From Gordonia insulae (GTDB lineage Bacteria > Actinomycetota > Actinomycetes > Mycobacteriales > Mycobacteriaceae): DNA of 64,000 nt. Below are positions 41,113-48,741 of this stretch, in pieces (position 1 is the stretch's first letter; each line of letters opens with the position of its first letter). Below the pieces are notes generated by a model. That model worked only from the letters and a program-made list of their open reading frames with translations. It had not been told where the DNA came from and made no database searches. The position numbers were made by a program, and so were the translations under genes. The stretch lies in contig NZ_CP033972.1 in assembly GCF_003855095.1 (NCBI RefSeq), positions 2,356,001 through 2,420,000 of the forward strand. Reading direction: 5' to 3'.

Positions 41113-41150
41113 CCGACCCCGTGCCCGCGGTTCCGCGGGCATGGGGTCGG
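41113..41150. terminator. Bidirectional hairpin terminator
   Basis: CCGACCCCGTGCCCGCGG pairs with the following 18 bases with one G-U pair and a TT loop. It separates the plus-strand genes ending at 41095 from the convergent membrane protein ending at 41156 and probably serves both. Confidence 0.75.
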
Positions 41151-41155
41151 CGCCG

Positions 41156-42244
41156 TCACGACGTCGGTTCGGCCAGGCAGAAGCCGGTCGGCTTGGGCAG
41201 CGCGAAGTACACCGACAACTGCTCGCTGCTGCACGACGGCCGGCCGTCGGTGCGCTGATCCACCCGCACGACCTCGGTGCCGGTCGCCTTGGTGGCGCCG
41301 CACTCGACCTTCTTGTAGTCCGACAGGCTGGCGGTGGGCAGACCCCCCATCGGGATCTGATAGCACTCGCCCTGCACCAGGTTGGGGACGAGGCACAGCT
41401 GCTCGCCGGTCTGCTCGCCGCCCTTGGTCCAGTAGAGCCGGGAGTAGTCGTCGGATGGGCACTGGCCGCCGGAGGTGAGCTTCTGGGCGACGAAGAAGGT
41501 GAACTTGCTGCTGGACGAGCAATCCGTCTTGGTCGCGCTGATGTTGTCGTCGGTCTGGTTACCGGTGATCGAGACGCAGTCGCCGACCGCGACGTCGTCG
41601 GTGTCGGTCACCGCGTCACGGGTGATGAACGCGAACACGCCGATGATGGCGATCACCAGGACCACAACCACGCCGATGATCCACCAGAGTTTCTTGTTCG
41701 ACTTCTTGCCCGCCGGCTGGCCGGGATACTGCCCGGCGGGGTACTGACCGGCCCCCGGATACGGCTGGGCACCCGGGTACTGCTGTCCACCCGGCTGAGC
41801 ACCGGGGTACTGCTGGGCACCGGGGTACTGCTGGGCACCGGGATACGGCTGAGCCCCGGGATACTGCTGACCGCCCGGCTGAGCCCCGGGGTACTGCTGC
41901 GCACCGGGATATGGCTGAGCACCTGGGTACTGCTGAGCACCGGGATACTGCTGCGCACCCGGAAACGGCTGGGCCCCGGGTTGTTGCTGCGCATCGGGAT
42001 ACGGCTGGGCTCCGGGGTACTGCTGAGCACCGGGGTACTGCTGCGCACCCGGATACGGCTGAGCCCCGGGATACTGCTGAGCACCGGGGTATTGCTGCGC
42101 ACCCGGATACTCCTGCCCGCCCGGAGGCTGTGGCGCCCCCTCGGGCGCGGGGCCATCACTCGACGAGTGGGGTGGCTGGGAGGGGTCCGGGCCGTTGCCC
42201 CCCTGCGGAGAATCCGGATGCGGTGGAACCGGCGGCGTCGTCAT
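41156..42244 (-). CDS. Proline-rich repeat, membrane-anchored LppU-like protein
   Basis: This 362-residue protein has three parts. Residues 1-178 are cytosolic, proline/glutamine-rich and from about 45 to 175 made of PGAQQY/PGAQPY hexapeptide repeats. Residues 187-207 form one membrane helix after a Lys-rich stop. The extracytoplasmic part (210-362) has conserved Cys residues (VGDCVSITGN, KTDCSSSSKFTFFVA, QLCLVPNLVQGECYQIP, CSSEQLSVYFALPKPTGFCLAE), resembling the LppU/SCO3897 family. Proline-rich N-tails of this kind often help recruit cell-wall or division proteins. It is divergent from dapC. The ATG at 42244 starts the proline-rich sequence. Confidence 0.77.
   Translation of the reverse strand: MTTPPVPPHPDSPQGGNGPDPSQPPHSSSDGPAPEGAPQPPGGQEYPGAQQYPGAQQYPGAQPYPGAQQYPGAQQYPGAQPYPDAQQQPGAQPFPGAQQYPGAQQYPGAQPYPGAQQYPGAQPGGQQYPGAQPYPGAQQYPGAQQYPGAQPGGQQYPGAQPYPGAGQYPAGQYPGQPAGKKSNKKLWWIIGVVVVLVIAIIGVFAFITRDAVTDTDDVAVGDCVSITGNQTDDNISATKTDCSSSSKFTFFVAQKLTSGGQCPSDDYSRLYWTKGGEQTGEQLCLVPNLVQGECYQIPMGGLPTASLSDYKKVECGATKATGTEVVRVDQRTDGRPSCSSEQLSVYFALPKPTGFCLAEPTS
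41720..42112 (-). repeat. In-frame PGAQ(Q/P)Y tandem repeats
   Basis: About 20 copies of an 18-base unit coding PGAQQY or PGAQPY, with PGGQQY variants, occupy residues 45-175 of the LppU-like protein. The DNA units differ at third positions (GGTA/GATA, TGCTG A/G), so the repeat has drifted, but length variation by slippage is likely. Confidence 0.85.
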
Positions 42245-42328
42245 AGACGCAGATCGTACCGTCGGCAGCGGCCATCGGGGGCGTGATGCCGCCTGCCCGA
42301 ATGACACCCGATGTGTCAGCCTGGACCC

Positions 42329-43483
42329 GTGCGCACCGTATCCCGCCTCCGCCCGTTCGGCACGACGATCTTCGCCGAGATGTCCGCCCTGGCCGTCGAA
42401 CATTCGGCGGTCAATCTCGGCCAGGGGTTTCCCGACACCGACGGCCCCGCATCGATGCTCACGGCGGCGCAACGCGCGATCGCCGAGGGCCACAATCAAT
42501 ACCCGCCCGGTGCGGGAATCCCGCAGTTGCGTCACGCCGTCGCCCGACACCAGCGCCGCCACTATGAGCTCGACTACGACCCGGACACCGAGATCCTGAT
42601 CACCGTCGGTGCGACCGAGGCGATCGCCGGTTCCATCGTGGGGCTGGTCGAGCCGGGCCGTGAGGTGGTGATGATCGAGCCGTACTACGACTCCTACGCC
42701 GCCACCGTCGCGATGGCCGGCGGAGTCCGCCGCACGGTACCGCTCGTCGCGGACGGCGACGGGTTCCGCCTGGACCGCGCACGGTTAGCGGAGGCATTCG
42801 GCCCGGCAACGGCGGTGATACTGGTGAATTCGCCGCACAATCCCACCGGCACCGTCCTCTCCGACGACGACCTCGCCGAGATCGCCCGCCTCTGCATCGA
42901 GCACGATGTGATCGCGGTGACCGACGAGGTCTACGAGCATCTCCTCTTCGACGGCCGGGTGCACACCCCCCTCGCCTGTTTCCCGGGCATGCGCGAGCGC
43001 ACGCTCCGAATCTCGAGTGCCGCGAAGACTTTCAACTGCACCGGCTGGAAGGTCGGCTGGGTGAGCGGCCCGACCGACCTCGTCGGCGCCGCCCGTTCCG
43101 CGAAGCAGTTCATGTCGTATGTGGGGTCGGGGCCGTTCCAGCCGGCGGTCGCCGGTGCACTCGACGAGGAGATGGATTGGGTGCACACGTCGGCGGCGGA
43201 CCTGGCCTCCAAACGCGACCTGCTGTCCACCGCATTGCGCGAGGCCGGGTTCGGTGTCCATCGCAGTGAGGCAACCTATTTCGTCTGCGCCGACCCACGA
43301 CCACTCGGTTTCGACGACGGGGAGACCTTCTGCCGGACGCTGCCCGAGCGGATCGGGGTGGCAGCGGTGCCGGTCAGTGCGTTCGTCGACGATGTCGAGC
43401 CCTGGCGGCACATGGTGCGGTTCGCGTTCAGCAAGCGCGACGACGTGATCACCGAAGCGGCGCAACGTCTTCGGCTACTCTGA
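42329..43483 (+). CDS. dapC: PLP-dependent aminotransferase (N-succinyldiaminopimelate aminotransferase, DapC)
   Basis: This class I aminotransferase of 384 residues is the Rv0858c homologue, expected to act in lysine and diaminopimelate synthesis. VNLGQGFPDTDGP, NQYPPGAGIPQLR, VNSPHNPTGTVL, TDEVYEHLLFDG and SSAAKTFNCTGWKVGW (with the PLP lysine) are all family motifs; RFAFSKRDD near the end carries the carboxylate-binding Arg. A GTG at 42329 (VRTVSRLRPFGTT) fits the homologue; an ATG six codons earlier has no ribosome site. Kynurenine-type aminotransferases are close relatives, so the substrate is inferred from synteny. Confidence 0.88.
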   Translation: MRTVSRLRPFGTTIFAEMSALAVEHSAVNLGQGFPDTDGPASMLTAAQRAIAEGHNQYPPGAGIPQLRHAVARHQRRHYELDYDPDTEILITVGATEAIAGSIVGLVEPGREVVMIEPYYDSYAATVAMAGGVRRTVPLVADGDGFRLDRARLAEAFGPATAVILVNSPHNPTGTVLSDDDLAEIARLCIEHDVIAVTDEVYEHLLFDGRVHTPLACFPGMRERTLRISSAAKTFNCTGWKVGWVSGPTDLVGAARSAKQFMSYVGSGPFQPAVAGALDEEMDWVHTSAADLASKRDLLSTALREAGFGVHRSEATYFVCADPRPLGFDDGETFCRTLPERIGVAAVPVSAFVDDVEPWRHMVRFAFSKRDDVITEAAQRLRLL

Positions 43484-43541
43484 CCACGACCACGGGGCAA
43501 CCACGGGGCCGGGTGCCGCAGTGGCGGCGCGGCAACAGGCC

Positions 43542-44525
43542 TCAGCGCAGGGCGGGCATGACCTCGTTCACGAACAGGTCCAGCGAGCTGCTGTCGTGAG
43601 CGATGTCGGGGAAGTAGAAGATCCCGTAGGACATCCCGAGATCGGCGAGGGCGGTGAGATTGTCGATCACCTGCGATGGCGTGCCGACAGCCGGCATGCC
43701 GCGGAACGCACCGAGACTGGCCTTGGCCGCCTCGGCGGGCACGTGCCTCGCGAGACGCTCCTCGAGCGCGGCGAGCCGTTGTTCCACCTCGTCGGTGGTC
43801 TCGGCGAGGACGACGTTGTAGTTGGCCGACCGCACGATGGAGTCGTAGTCGCGTCCGAGGTCGGCGCAGTGTTGTTGCAGCACCGACGATTTGTGCGCGA
43901 AGCCATCGGGCGTCCCGTCGAAATTGGTGTAGTCGGCGTAGCGGGCGGCGATCCGCAACGTCTTGCGCTCGCCGCCACCGGCGATCCACAACGGCAGGCG
44001 GCCGGCGACCGGTTGCGGCGCACAGATCGCGTCGTCGACCTGGTAGTGCTTACCGGCGAAGGTGGCGCGACCACCTTCCCACGCCTGCTTCATGATCTGC
44101 ACGCCCTCGTCGAGGCGGGCGAGTCGCTCACCTGCCGACGGGAAGCCGTAGCCGTAGGCGCGCCACTCCTGTTCGTACCATCCGGCACCGATGCCCATCT
44201 GCACACGCCCGCCCGAGATCAGGTCGGCCGTGGCCGCCACCTTGGCCAGGTACATCGGATTGCGATAGCTCATCGCCGTGCACATCTGACCGATGTCGAC
44301 CCGAGAGGTCGTGGCGGCGAATGCCGACACCAGCGACCAGGCCTCGTGGGTCGCCTCGTCGGTCGGCATCGGCACGGTGTGGAAGTGGTCATAGACCCAG
44401 ATCGAATCCCAGCCGCTCTCCTCGGCCGACGTCGCGAGCGACGACATCACCGACCATTGCTCGGCCGGCGCGATGCCGGTGAGGTCGAGCCGCCAACCCT
44501 GGGGAATGAAGAGTCCGAAGCGCAT
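43542..44525 (-). CDS. LLM-class F420-dependent oxidoreductase
   Basis: A 327-residue luciferase-like TIM-barrel protein beginning MRFGLFIPQGW, with GWDSIWVYDHFH, GQMCTAMSYRNPMYLAKVAAT, DLISGGRVQMGIGAGW and PLWIAGGGERKTLRIAARYAD, the pattern of actinobacterial F420-binding members. It would reduce or oxidise an unknown organic substrate with F420. The ATG at 44525 is the family start. It is divergent from a TetR gene 150 bases away, its likely regulator. Confidence 0.87.
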   Translation of the reverse strand: MRFGLFIPQGWRLDLTGIAPAEQWSVMSSLATSAEESGWDSIWVYDHFHTVPMPTDEATHEAWSLVSAFAATTSRVDIGQMCTAMSYRNPMYLAKVAATADLISGGRVQMGIGAGWYEQEWRAYGYGFPSAGERLARLDEGVQIMKQAWEGGRATFAGKHYQVDDAICAPQPVAGRLPLWIAGGGERKTLRIAARYADYTNFDGTPDGFAHKSSVLQQHCADLGRDYDSIVRSANYNVVLAETTDEVEQRLAALEERLARHVPAEAAKASLGAFRGMPAVGTPSQVIDNLTALADLGMSYGIFYFPDIAHDSSSLDLFVNEVMPALR

Positions 44526-44674
44526 ACGCACCACGCTACCCAACGCGCCGGCGCGCACCCCCCGACTCATCCATCTCGTCCACTCACGAGCCGGGGTCCG
44601 CTCCGGCGGATGTCCTACACTGATCTCCAGCCCGGCCGGTGTTGTGCCGGCGGCAGGTGGGGAGTGCGGCGACG

Positions 44675-45325
44675 ATGGCGAGGGCTCGGAACGCGCAGGT
44701 CGAGACCACGCGCGCACGAATCCTGTCCACGGCGGAACGTCTGTTCGCCGAGCAGGGTGTCGCCGCGGTCTCCAACCGACAGATCTGCGAGGCCGCCGAT
44801 CAGGGCAACAACTTCGCGGTCGGCTACCACTTCGGCGGCAAGAACGAGCTCCTGCTGGCCATCCTCGAACACCACAACACCCATATCGAACCGCTCCGCA
44901 GGCAGATGCTCGATGCCCTCGGCCCGGTGGTCGAGATCCGTGACTGGATCACCTGTCTCGTCCAGCCGCAGACCGACTACTTCGAATCCCTCGGAACACC
45001 AACGTATTTCGCACGGTTCTGCGCACACGTGACGACCGATCCGAAGTTTCAGGTCATGCTCTATCAGCAGGCGACCGTATCCGAGGCGTTGATGTCGGTC
45101 CTGGCCGGCCTCTACGGATCACTTCCGGCACTGCCGGACGAGGTGCTGGCGTGCCGAGACTCCATGGCACGCAACATGATCCTGCACACCCTCGCCGACT
45201 TCGAACGCTCGCTGGCCGACGCGGACCCGTCCGCCGGGAATGCGGCACACTCGTGGTCCGACATCCGCGACATCCTCGTCGATGCGCTTGTCGGGGTGTG
45301 GTTGGCTCCGGTCAGCGCTCGGTGA
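44675..45325 (+). CDS. TetR-family regulator divergent to the LLM oxidoreductase
   Basis: A 216-residue repressor starting MARARNAQVETTRARILSTA with helix-turn-helix near residues 35-60 (SNRQICEAADQGNNFAVGYHFGGKNELL). The recognition helix with Gly-Asn-Asn and Gly-Gly-Lys differs from the usual Tyr-His-Phe-x-Ser-Lys. GTGGGGAG lies before the ATG at 44675. TACACT at 44616 may be its -10 box. Target and ligand are unknown; the divergent LLM oxidoreductase is the likely target. Confidence 0.82.
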   Translation: MARARNAQVETTRARILSTAERLFAEQGVAAVSNRQICEAADQGNNFAVGYHFGGKNELLLAILEHHNTHIEPLRRQMLDALGPVVEIRDWITCLVQPQTDYFESLGTPTYFARFCAHVTTDPKFQVMLYQQATVSEALMSVLAGLYGSLPALPDEVLACRDSMARNMILHTLADFERSLADADPSAGNAAHSWSDIRDILVDALVGVWLAPVSAR

Positions 45326-45433
45326 CGGAGACCGCACGCCCACTCGGGTGAGTCAGTCGACTGCGACAAATCCTGCGAGACGGTTTCCACACGCGAGAAA
45401 AACGCTGGTTCTGGTCACCCCCGGGGCCCCCCG

Positions 45434-45480
45434 GACCCCGGGGTCGACAACAGTAAAGCACGGCTGAGTCACCTGACTCA
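45434..45480. terminator. Inverted repeats between convergent genes
   Basis: The palindrome GACCCCGGGGTC (45434-45445) and the repeat TGAGTCA-CC-TGACTCA (45465-45480) lie in the 157-base gap between the convergent TetR and beta-propeller genes. They probably stop transcription from both sides; neither has a U-tract. Confidence 0.4.
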
Positions 45481-45482
45481 AA

Positions 45483-46472
45483 TCATCGGCGAAGCGTGAC
45501 GTCCAGGATCGCGCCGCCCTCGGTTCCCGCGAGCAGGCGGTTCGGCATCCCCGGGCGCTGGACGATCGCCGTCACCGGTTGGCCGACGCCGGCGACACAG
45601 ACGCGGCGGGTCGGAAGGTCGATCGTGGCGATCTGCCCGGTCGTCAGCGCCACGACCAGGGTGCGGGCGTCCAGCGCGGCGAGGTCGTCGAGCAGGCCGG
45701 GCGCGGGCGCGGTCACGTCGGCGGCGACGGTGGTGGCCGCCGGATCGTCGATCGGCACCCGCAGGACACGCCCGGTGAGGCTCGTGGTGAGAGTGACATA
45801 CAGATCGTTCCCGACGACGACGATGCCATTGGTGCTCGTCCCGTTGACCGTCGCCGACGGCGCCAGGTTCTTCGGCGACATCCGGGACCACGGCTCATCG
45901 ATCCGGCCAGCGCGATCGATGCGCACGACGCCGAGATTGCCGTCGGCCACGTAGAGTCGGCCGGCCGCATCGAACGCCATGCCGTTCGGCATGCCCAGCC
46001 CCGAGGCGAAGACCTCGGCCCGGGGGACGGCCGCGGTCGGGTCCATCCGCAGTACCTGGCCGGTCAACGGCGTCCCGGGGAACATGTTGGCGGTGGTGTC
46101 GCCGGACGCGACGTAGAGCAGCCCGTCCGGACCCTGCCGGACCGCACCGGGCGCGGTGACCGGCACCGATGCCGTGCGCCTGCCCGACTCGTCGAAGCGT
46201 TCGACGACGTTGCCAAAGGTGCGCGATACCCACAGGTTCCCTGCCGTCACACCCGGCCCGTCGGCTGCACTCCCGACGGAATCGTAGGTGAGATTCTCCG
46301 CCCAGCCGGTCGGCGACGGCGCGGGTTTCGCCACGGTCACCGACACCGCCGGGCACGCCGGTCTCGCATCCGCCGTCGCCGTGGCCCCCACCGCAATCGA
46401 CGAGACGAGAGCCCCGAGTGCCCCGACGATCGCCCCGGCACGCCGCGCCGCTGCGCTGCCCGATATCCCCAC
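45483..46472 (-). CDS. Secreted beta-propeller protein (SMP-30/NHL-like)
   Basis: A 329-residue exported protein with a signal peptide (hydrophobic helix to about residue 36, ending DARPA) and a propeller of repeated strands: GPDGLLYVASGDTTANMF, GMPNGMAFDAAGRLYVADG, NGIVVVGNDLYVTLTTS. The blade pattern is that of gluconolactonase/SMP-30 and NHL proteins. No clear catalytic metal site is seen, so it may bind rather than hydrolyse. Function is unknown. Confidence 0.75.
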   Translation of the reverse strand: MGISGSAAARRAGAIVGALGALVSSIAVGATATADARPACPAVSVTVAKPAPSPTGWAENLTYDSVGSAADGPGVTAGNLWVSRTFGNVVERFDESGRRTASVPVTAPGAVRQGPDGLLYVASGDTTANMFPGTPLTGQVLRMDPTAAVPRAEVFASGLGMPNGMAFDAAGRLYVADGNLGVVRIDRAGRIDEPWSRMSPKNLAPSATVNGTSTNGIVVVGNDLYVTLTTSLTGRVLRVPIDDPAATTVAADVTAPAPGLLDDLAALDARTLVVALTTGQIATIDLPTRRVCVAGVGQPVTAIVQRPGMPNRLLAGTEGGAILDVTLRR

Positions 46473-46557
46473 GATGATCTCCCCGCCTCGACGATGTGCT
46501 TCTGTGCAGGTCAGACGGTATCCGACCGCACCCGCCCATGGGTAGGTTCACCGATCG

Positions 46558-46585
46558 AACAAACAAGCAGTCTGGACTGTTTGTT
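46558..46585. promoter_or_regulatory. Nested operator before TetR-BVMO-choD
   Basis: An outer perfect repeat AACAAACA (46558-46565) with TGTTTGTT (46578-46585) encloses CAGTC-TG-GACTG (46568-46579), slightly off centre. It lies 23 bases before the TetR start, where autoregulation would act. Confidence 0.65.
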
Positions 46586-46607
46586 GATTTCTGGCTACTC
46601 TTCGCCC

Positions 46608-47192
46608 ATGACCGACGACACCGCCGCGCCGGCGCCGCGCACCCAGGCGCAACGCACAGCCGCCACCCAGGCGAAAGTGCTCGACGCGACGGTCGACGCG
46701 CTCGTCGAACTCGGCTACTCGGGGACCACCACGCAGGAGGTCAACCGTCGGGCCGGGGTGTCGCGTGGGGCGCTCCTCCACCACTTCCCCACGCGCGAGT
46801 CACTCGTCGTCGCCGCGGTGTCCCATCTGGTCGACCGCCGTCTCGCCGAACTGCTGTCGCGGCCGCGGACCGGCGACGAGGATCTCGACATCCTCGTCGA
46901 GGCGTTCAGCGGTCCGCTGTTCGACGCCGCCCTCGAACTCTGGGTGGCCGCTCGGACCGACCGCGGGCTCCGCGAGGCGATGATCCCGTTGGAGCAGAAG
47001 GTCTCCGACGCGTTGGCAGCCGGCTCAGCCGAACTCTTCGGCGCCCGTTACAACGCCGCACAGATCGAACTCACCGTGGAACTCGCCCGGGGCCTTGCGG
47101 TCTCGCGCATCCTGCGAACTCCGGAATCCGACCGCGCCTTCGTCGGTCGGCTGCTCCCCGTGTGGAAGGAAATACTGCAAAGCCATGTCTGA
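46608..47192 (+). CDS. TetR-family regulator heading the BVMO/choD operon
   Basis: A 194-residue TetR-type protein. The helix-turn-helix spans about residues 42-65 (TTTQEVNRRAGVSRGALLHHFPTRESL), of the type with LLHHFPTRE recognition helix. The gene overlaps the monooxygenase start by eight bases, so the regulator is made together with the enzymes. The nested palindrome in its promoter is the probable binding site. The ATG at 46608 begins MTDDTAAPAP; the upstream open frame has no support. Confidence 0.85.
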   Translation: MTDDTAAPAPRTQAQRTAATQAKVLDATVDALVELGYSGTTTQEVNRRAGVSRGALLHHFPTRESLVVAAVSHLVDRRLAELLSRPRTGDEDLDILVEAFSGPLFDAALELWVAARTDRGLREAMIPLEQKVSDALAAGSAELFGARYNAAQIELTVELARGLAVSRILRTPESDRAFVGRLLPVWKEILQSHV

Positions 47193-48741
47193 CTCCTCAT
47201 CCCCCTCCCCCGAGGTCCCCACATCATTGCCCGATCGGGTCGACGTGCTCGTGGTCGGAACCGGATTCGGCGGTCTCGCGGCCATCCACCGCCTCCGCAC
47301 CGACCATCCCCGACTCCACGTCGCCGTGATCGAACGCGCAGCCGGACCGGGTGGCGTCTGGCGCGACAACGACTATCCGGGCGCCGCGTGCGATGTCCCG
47401 ACGTCGCTGTACTCCCTGTCCTTCGCCGACAATCCCGACTGGTCACACACCTACGGCCGCCAGCACGAGATCCGTCGCTATCTGGAATCCGTTGCGCACC
47501 AACACCGTGATGTGATCCGCTACGACTGTCCGCTCACCGGGGCGACCTGGGACGACGACGCCCGGGAATGGGTCGCGGACACCGGCCTGGGAACGGTCCG
47601 CGCCCGACACCTCGTCGCGGCACCCGGCGCACTGTCCGAACCCGGTGTCCCGGATCTGCCCGGTTCGTCCGACTTCGACGGCACCGTGTTCCACACTGCC
47701 CGGTGGCAGCACGACCAGGACCTCACCGGCCGCAGTGTCGCCATCGTGGGCAGCGGCGCGTCGGCGATCCAGGTGGTCCCGGAGATCGCCGACAAGGTCG
47801 CGCATCTGACCGTGTTCCAGCGCACCCCGGCATGGGTGGTCCCGCGGCTCGACCGGTCCATCGGGCCGGTAGAGCGCTCTGTGTACCGGACGCTTCCGTT
47901 GACCCACAAGATCATCCGCGGGCTGACCTACCTGTACCGGGAGGCGTACGTGGTGATGATGGCGCGGCAGCCGAGGCTCCTGCCACTCGCCACCGCGCTG
48001 GCCAAGACACAGCTGCGTGTACAGGTGCCCGACCGTCGACTGCGGCGCCGTCTGACACCCGACTACACCATCGGATGCAAGCGAATGCTGCTGACCAACA
48101 AGTGGTTCCCGGCCCTGCAACGCGACAATGTCACCGTAACGGGGGCGATCGCGGGCCTGACGGCCGGCGGTGCCGTCGACGCCGACGGCACCGAGCACCC
48201 CGTCGACACCGTCATCTTCGCCACCGGATTCACCCCGACGGCCCCACCGATCGCCCGGATCCTCACGGGTCGCGGCGGGCGCACCCTGGCCGAGACCTGG
48301 GCCGGCTCACCGAATGCGTACCGCGGTGTCTCGATCCACGGGTTCCCCAATCTGCATCTGATGTACGGCCCCAACACGAATCTGGGCCACAGCTCCATCG
48401 TCCTGATGCTCGAACCGCAGGCCGCGTACATCTCGACCGTGCTGCGCCATCTGGACGAGCGCGGCCAACTCACCGTCGAGGTGACCGCCGACGCGCAACG
48501 CCGCTACGCCGACGAGATGGATCGCGAATTGTCCGGGACCGTATGGAATTCCGGGGGATGCTCGAGTTGGTACATGGACTCGTCCGGCCGCAACTCGGTC
48601 ATGTGGCCGACGTTCACCCGGACCTATCGCACGATGATGACGCACTTCGACGACGCCGACCACACCATGACCGCACGCGGCGACACTGCGGCCCCGACGC
48701 TGTCGGCGGAGGCCGGCGACGCGCTCGGAGCCGCCCGATGA
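47185..48741 (+). CDS. Flavin-containing (Baeyer-Villiger-type) monooxygenase
   Basis: This 518-residue FAD/NADPH monooxygenase inserts oxygen into a ketone or aldehyde. FAD motif GTGFGG is near residue 25, the Baeyer-Villiger fingerprint F-x-G-x3-H-x3-W is FDGTVFHTARW near residue 165, and the NADP motif GSGASA follows near 190. The C-terminal TGFTPTAP is the conserved ATG-like motif. It overlaps the TetR gene upstream and, as ATGA, the ChoD gene downstream. A steroid-like or cyclic ketone substrate is suggested by the ChoD neighbour but not shown. Confidence 0.87.
   Translation: MSDSSSPSPEVPTSLPDRVDVLVVGTGFGGLAAIHRLRTDHPRLHVAVIERAAGPGGVWRDNDYPGAACDVPTSLYSLSFADNPDWSHTYGRQHEIRRYLESVAHQHRDVIRYDCPLTGATWDDDAREWVADTGLGTVRARHLVAAPGALSEPGVPDLPGSSDFDGTVFHTARWQHDQDLTGRSVAIVGSGASAIQVVPEIADKVAHLTVFQRTPAWVVPRLDRSIGPVERSVYRTLPLTHKIIRGLTYLYREAYVVMMARQPRLLPLATALAKTQLRVQVPDRRLRRRLTPDYTIGCKRMLLTNKWFPALQRDNVTVTGAIAGLTAGGAVDADGTEHPVDTVIFATGFTPTAPPIARILTGRGGRTLAETWAGSPNAYRGVSIHGFPNLHLMYGPNTNLGHSSIVLMLEPQAAYISTVLRHLDERGQLTVEVTADAQRRYADEMDRELSGTVWNSGGCSSWYMDSSGRNSVMWPTFTRTYRTMMTHFDDADHTMTARGDTAAPTLSAEAGDALGAAR

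Noticed and set aside
41720..42112. Possible CRISPR array
   Set aside because: The repeats are 18-base, contiguous and in frame, encoding PGAQQY/PGAQPY; there are no unique spacers and no cas genes.
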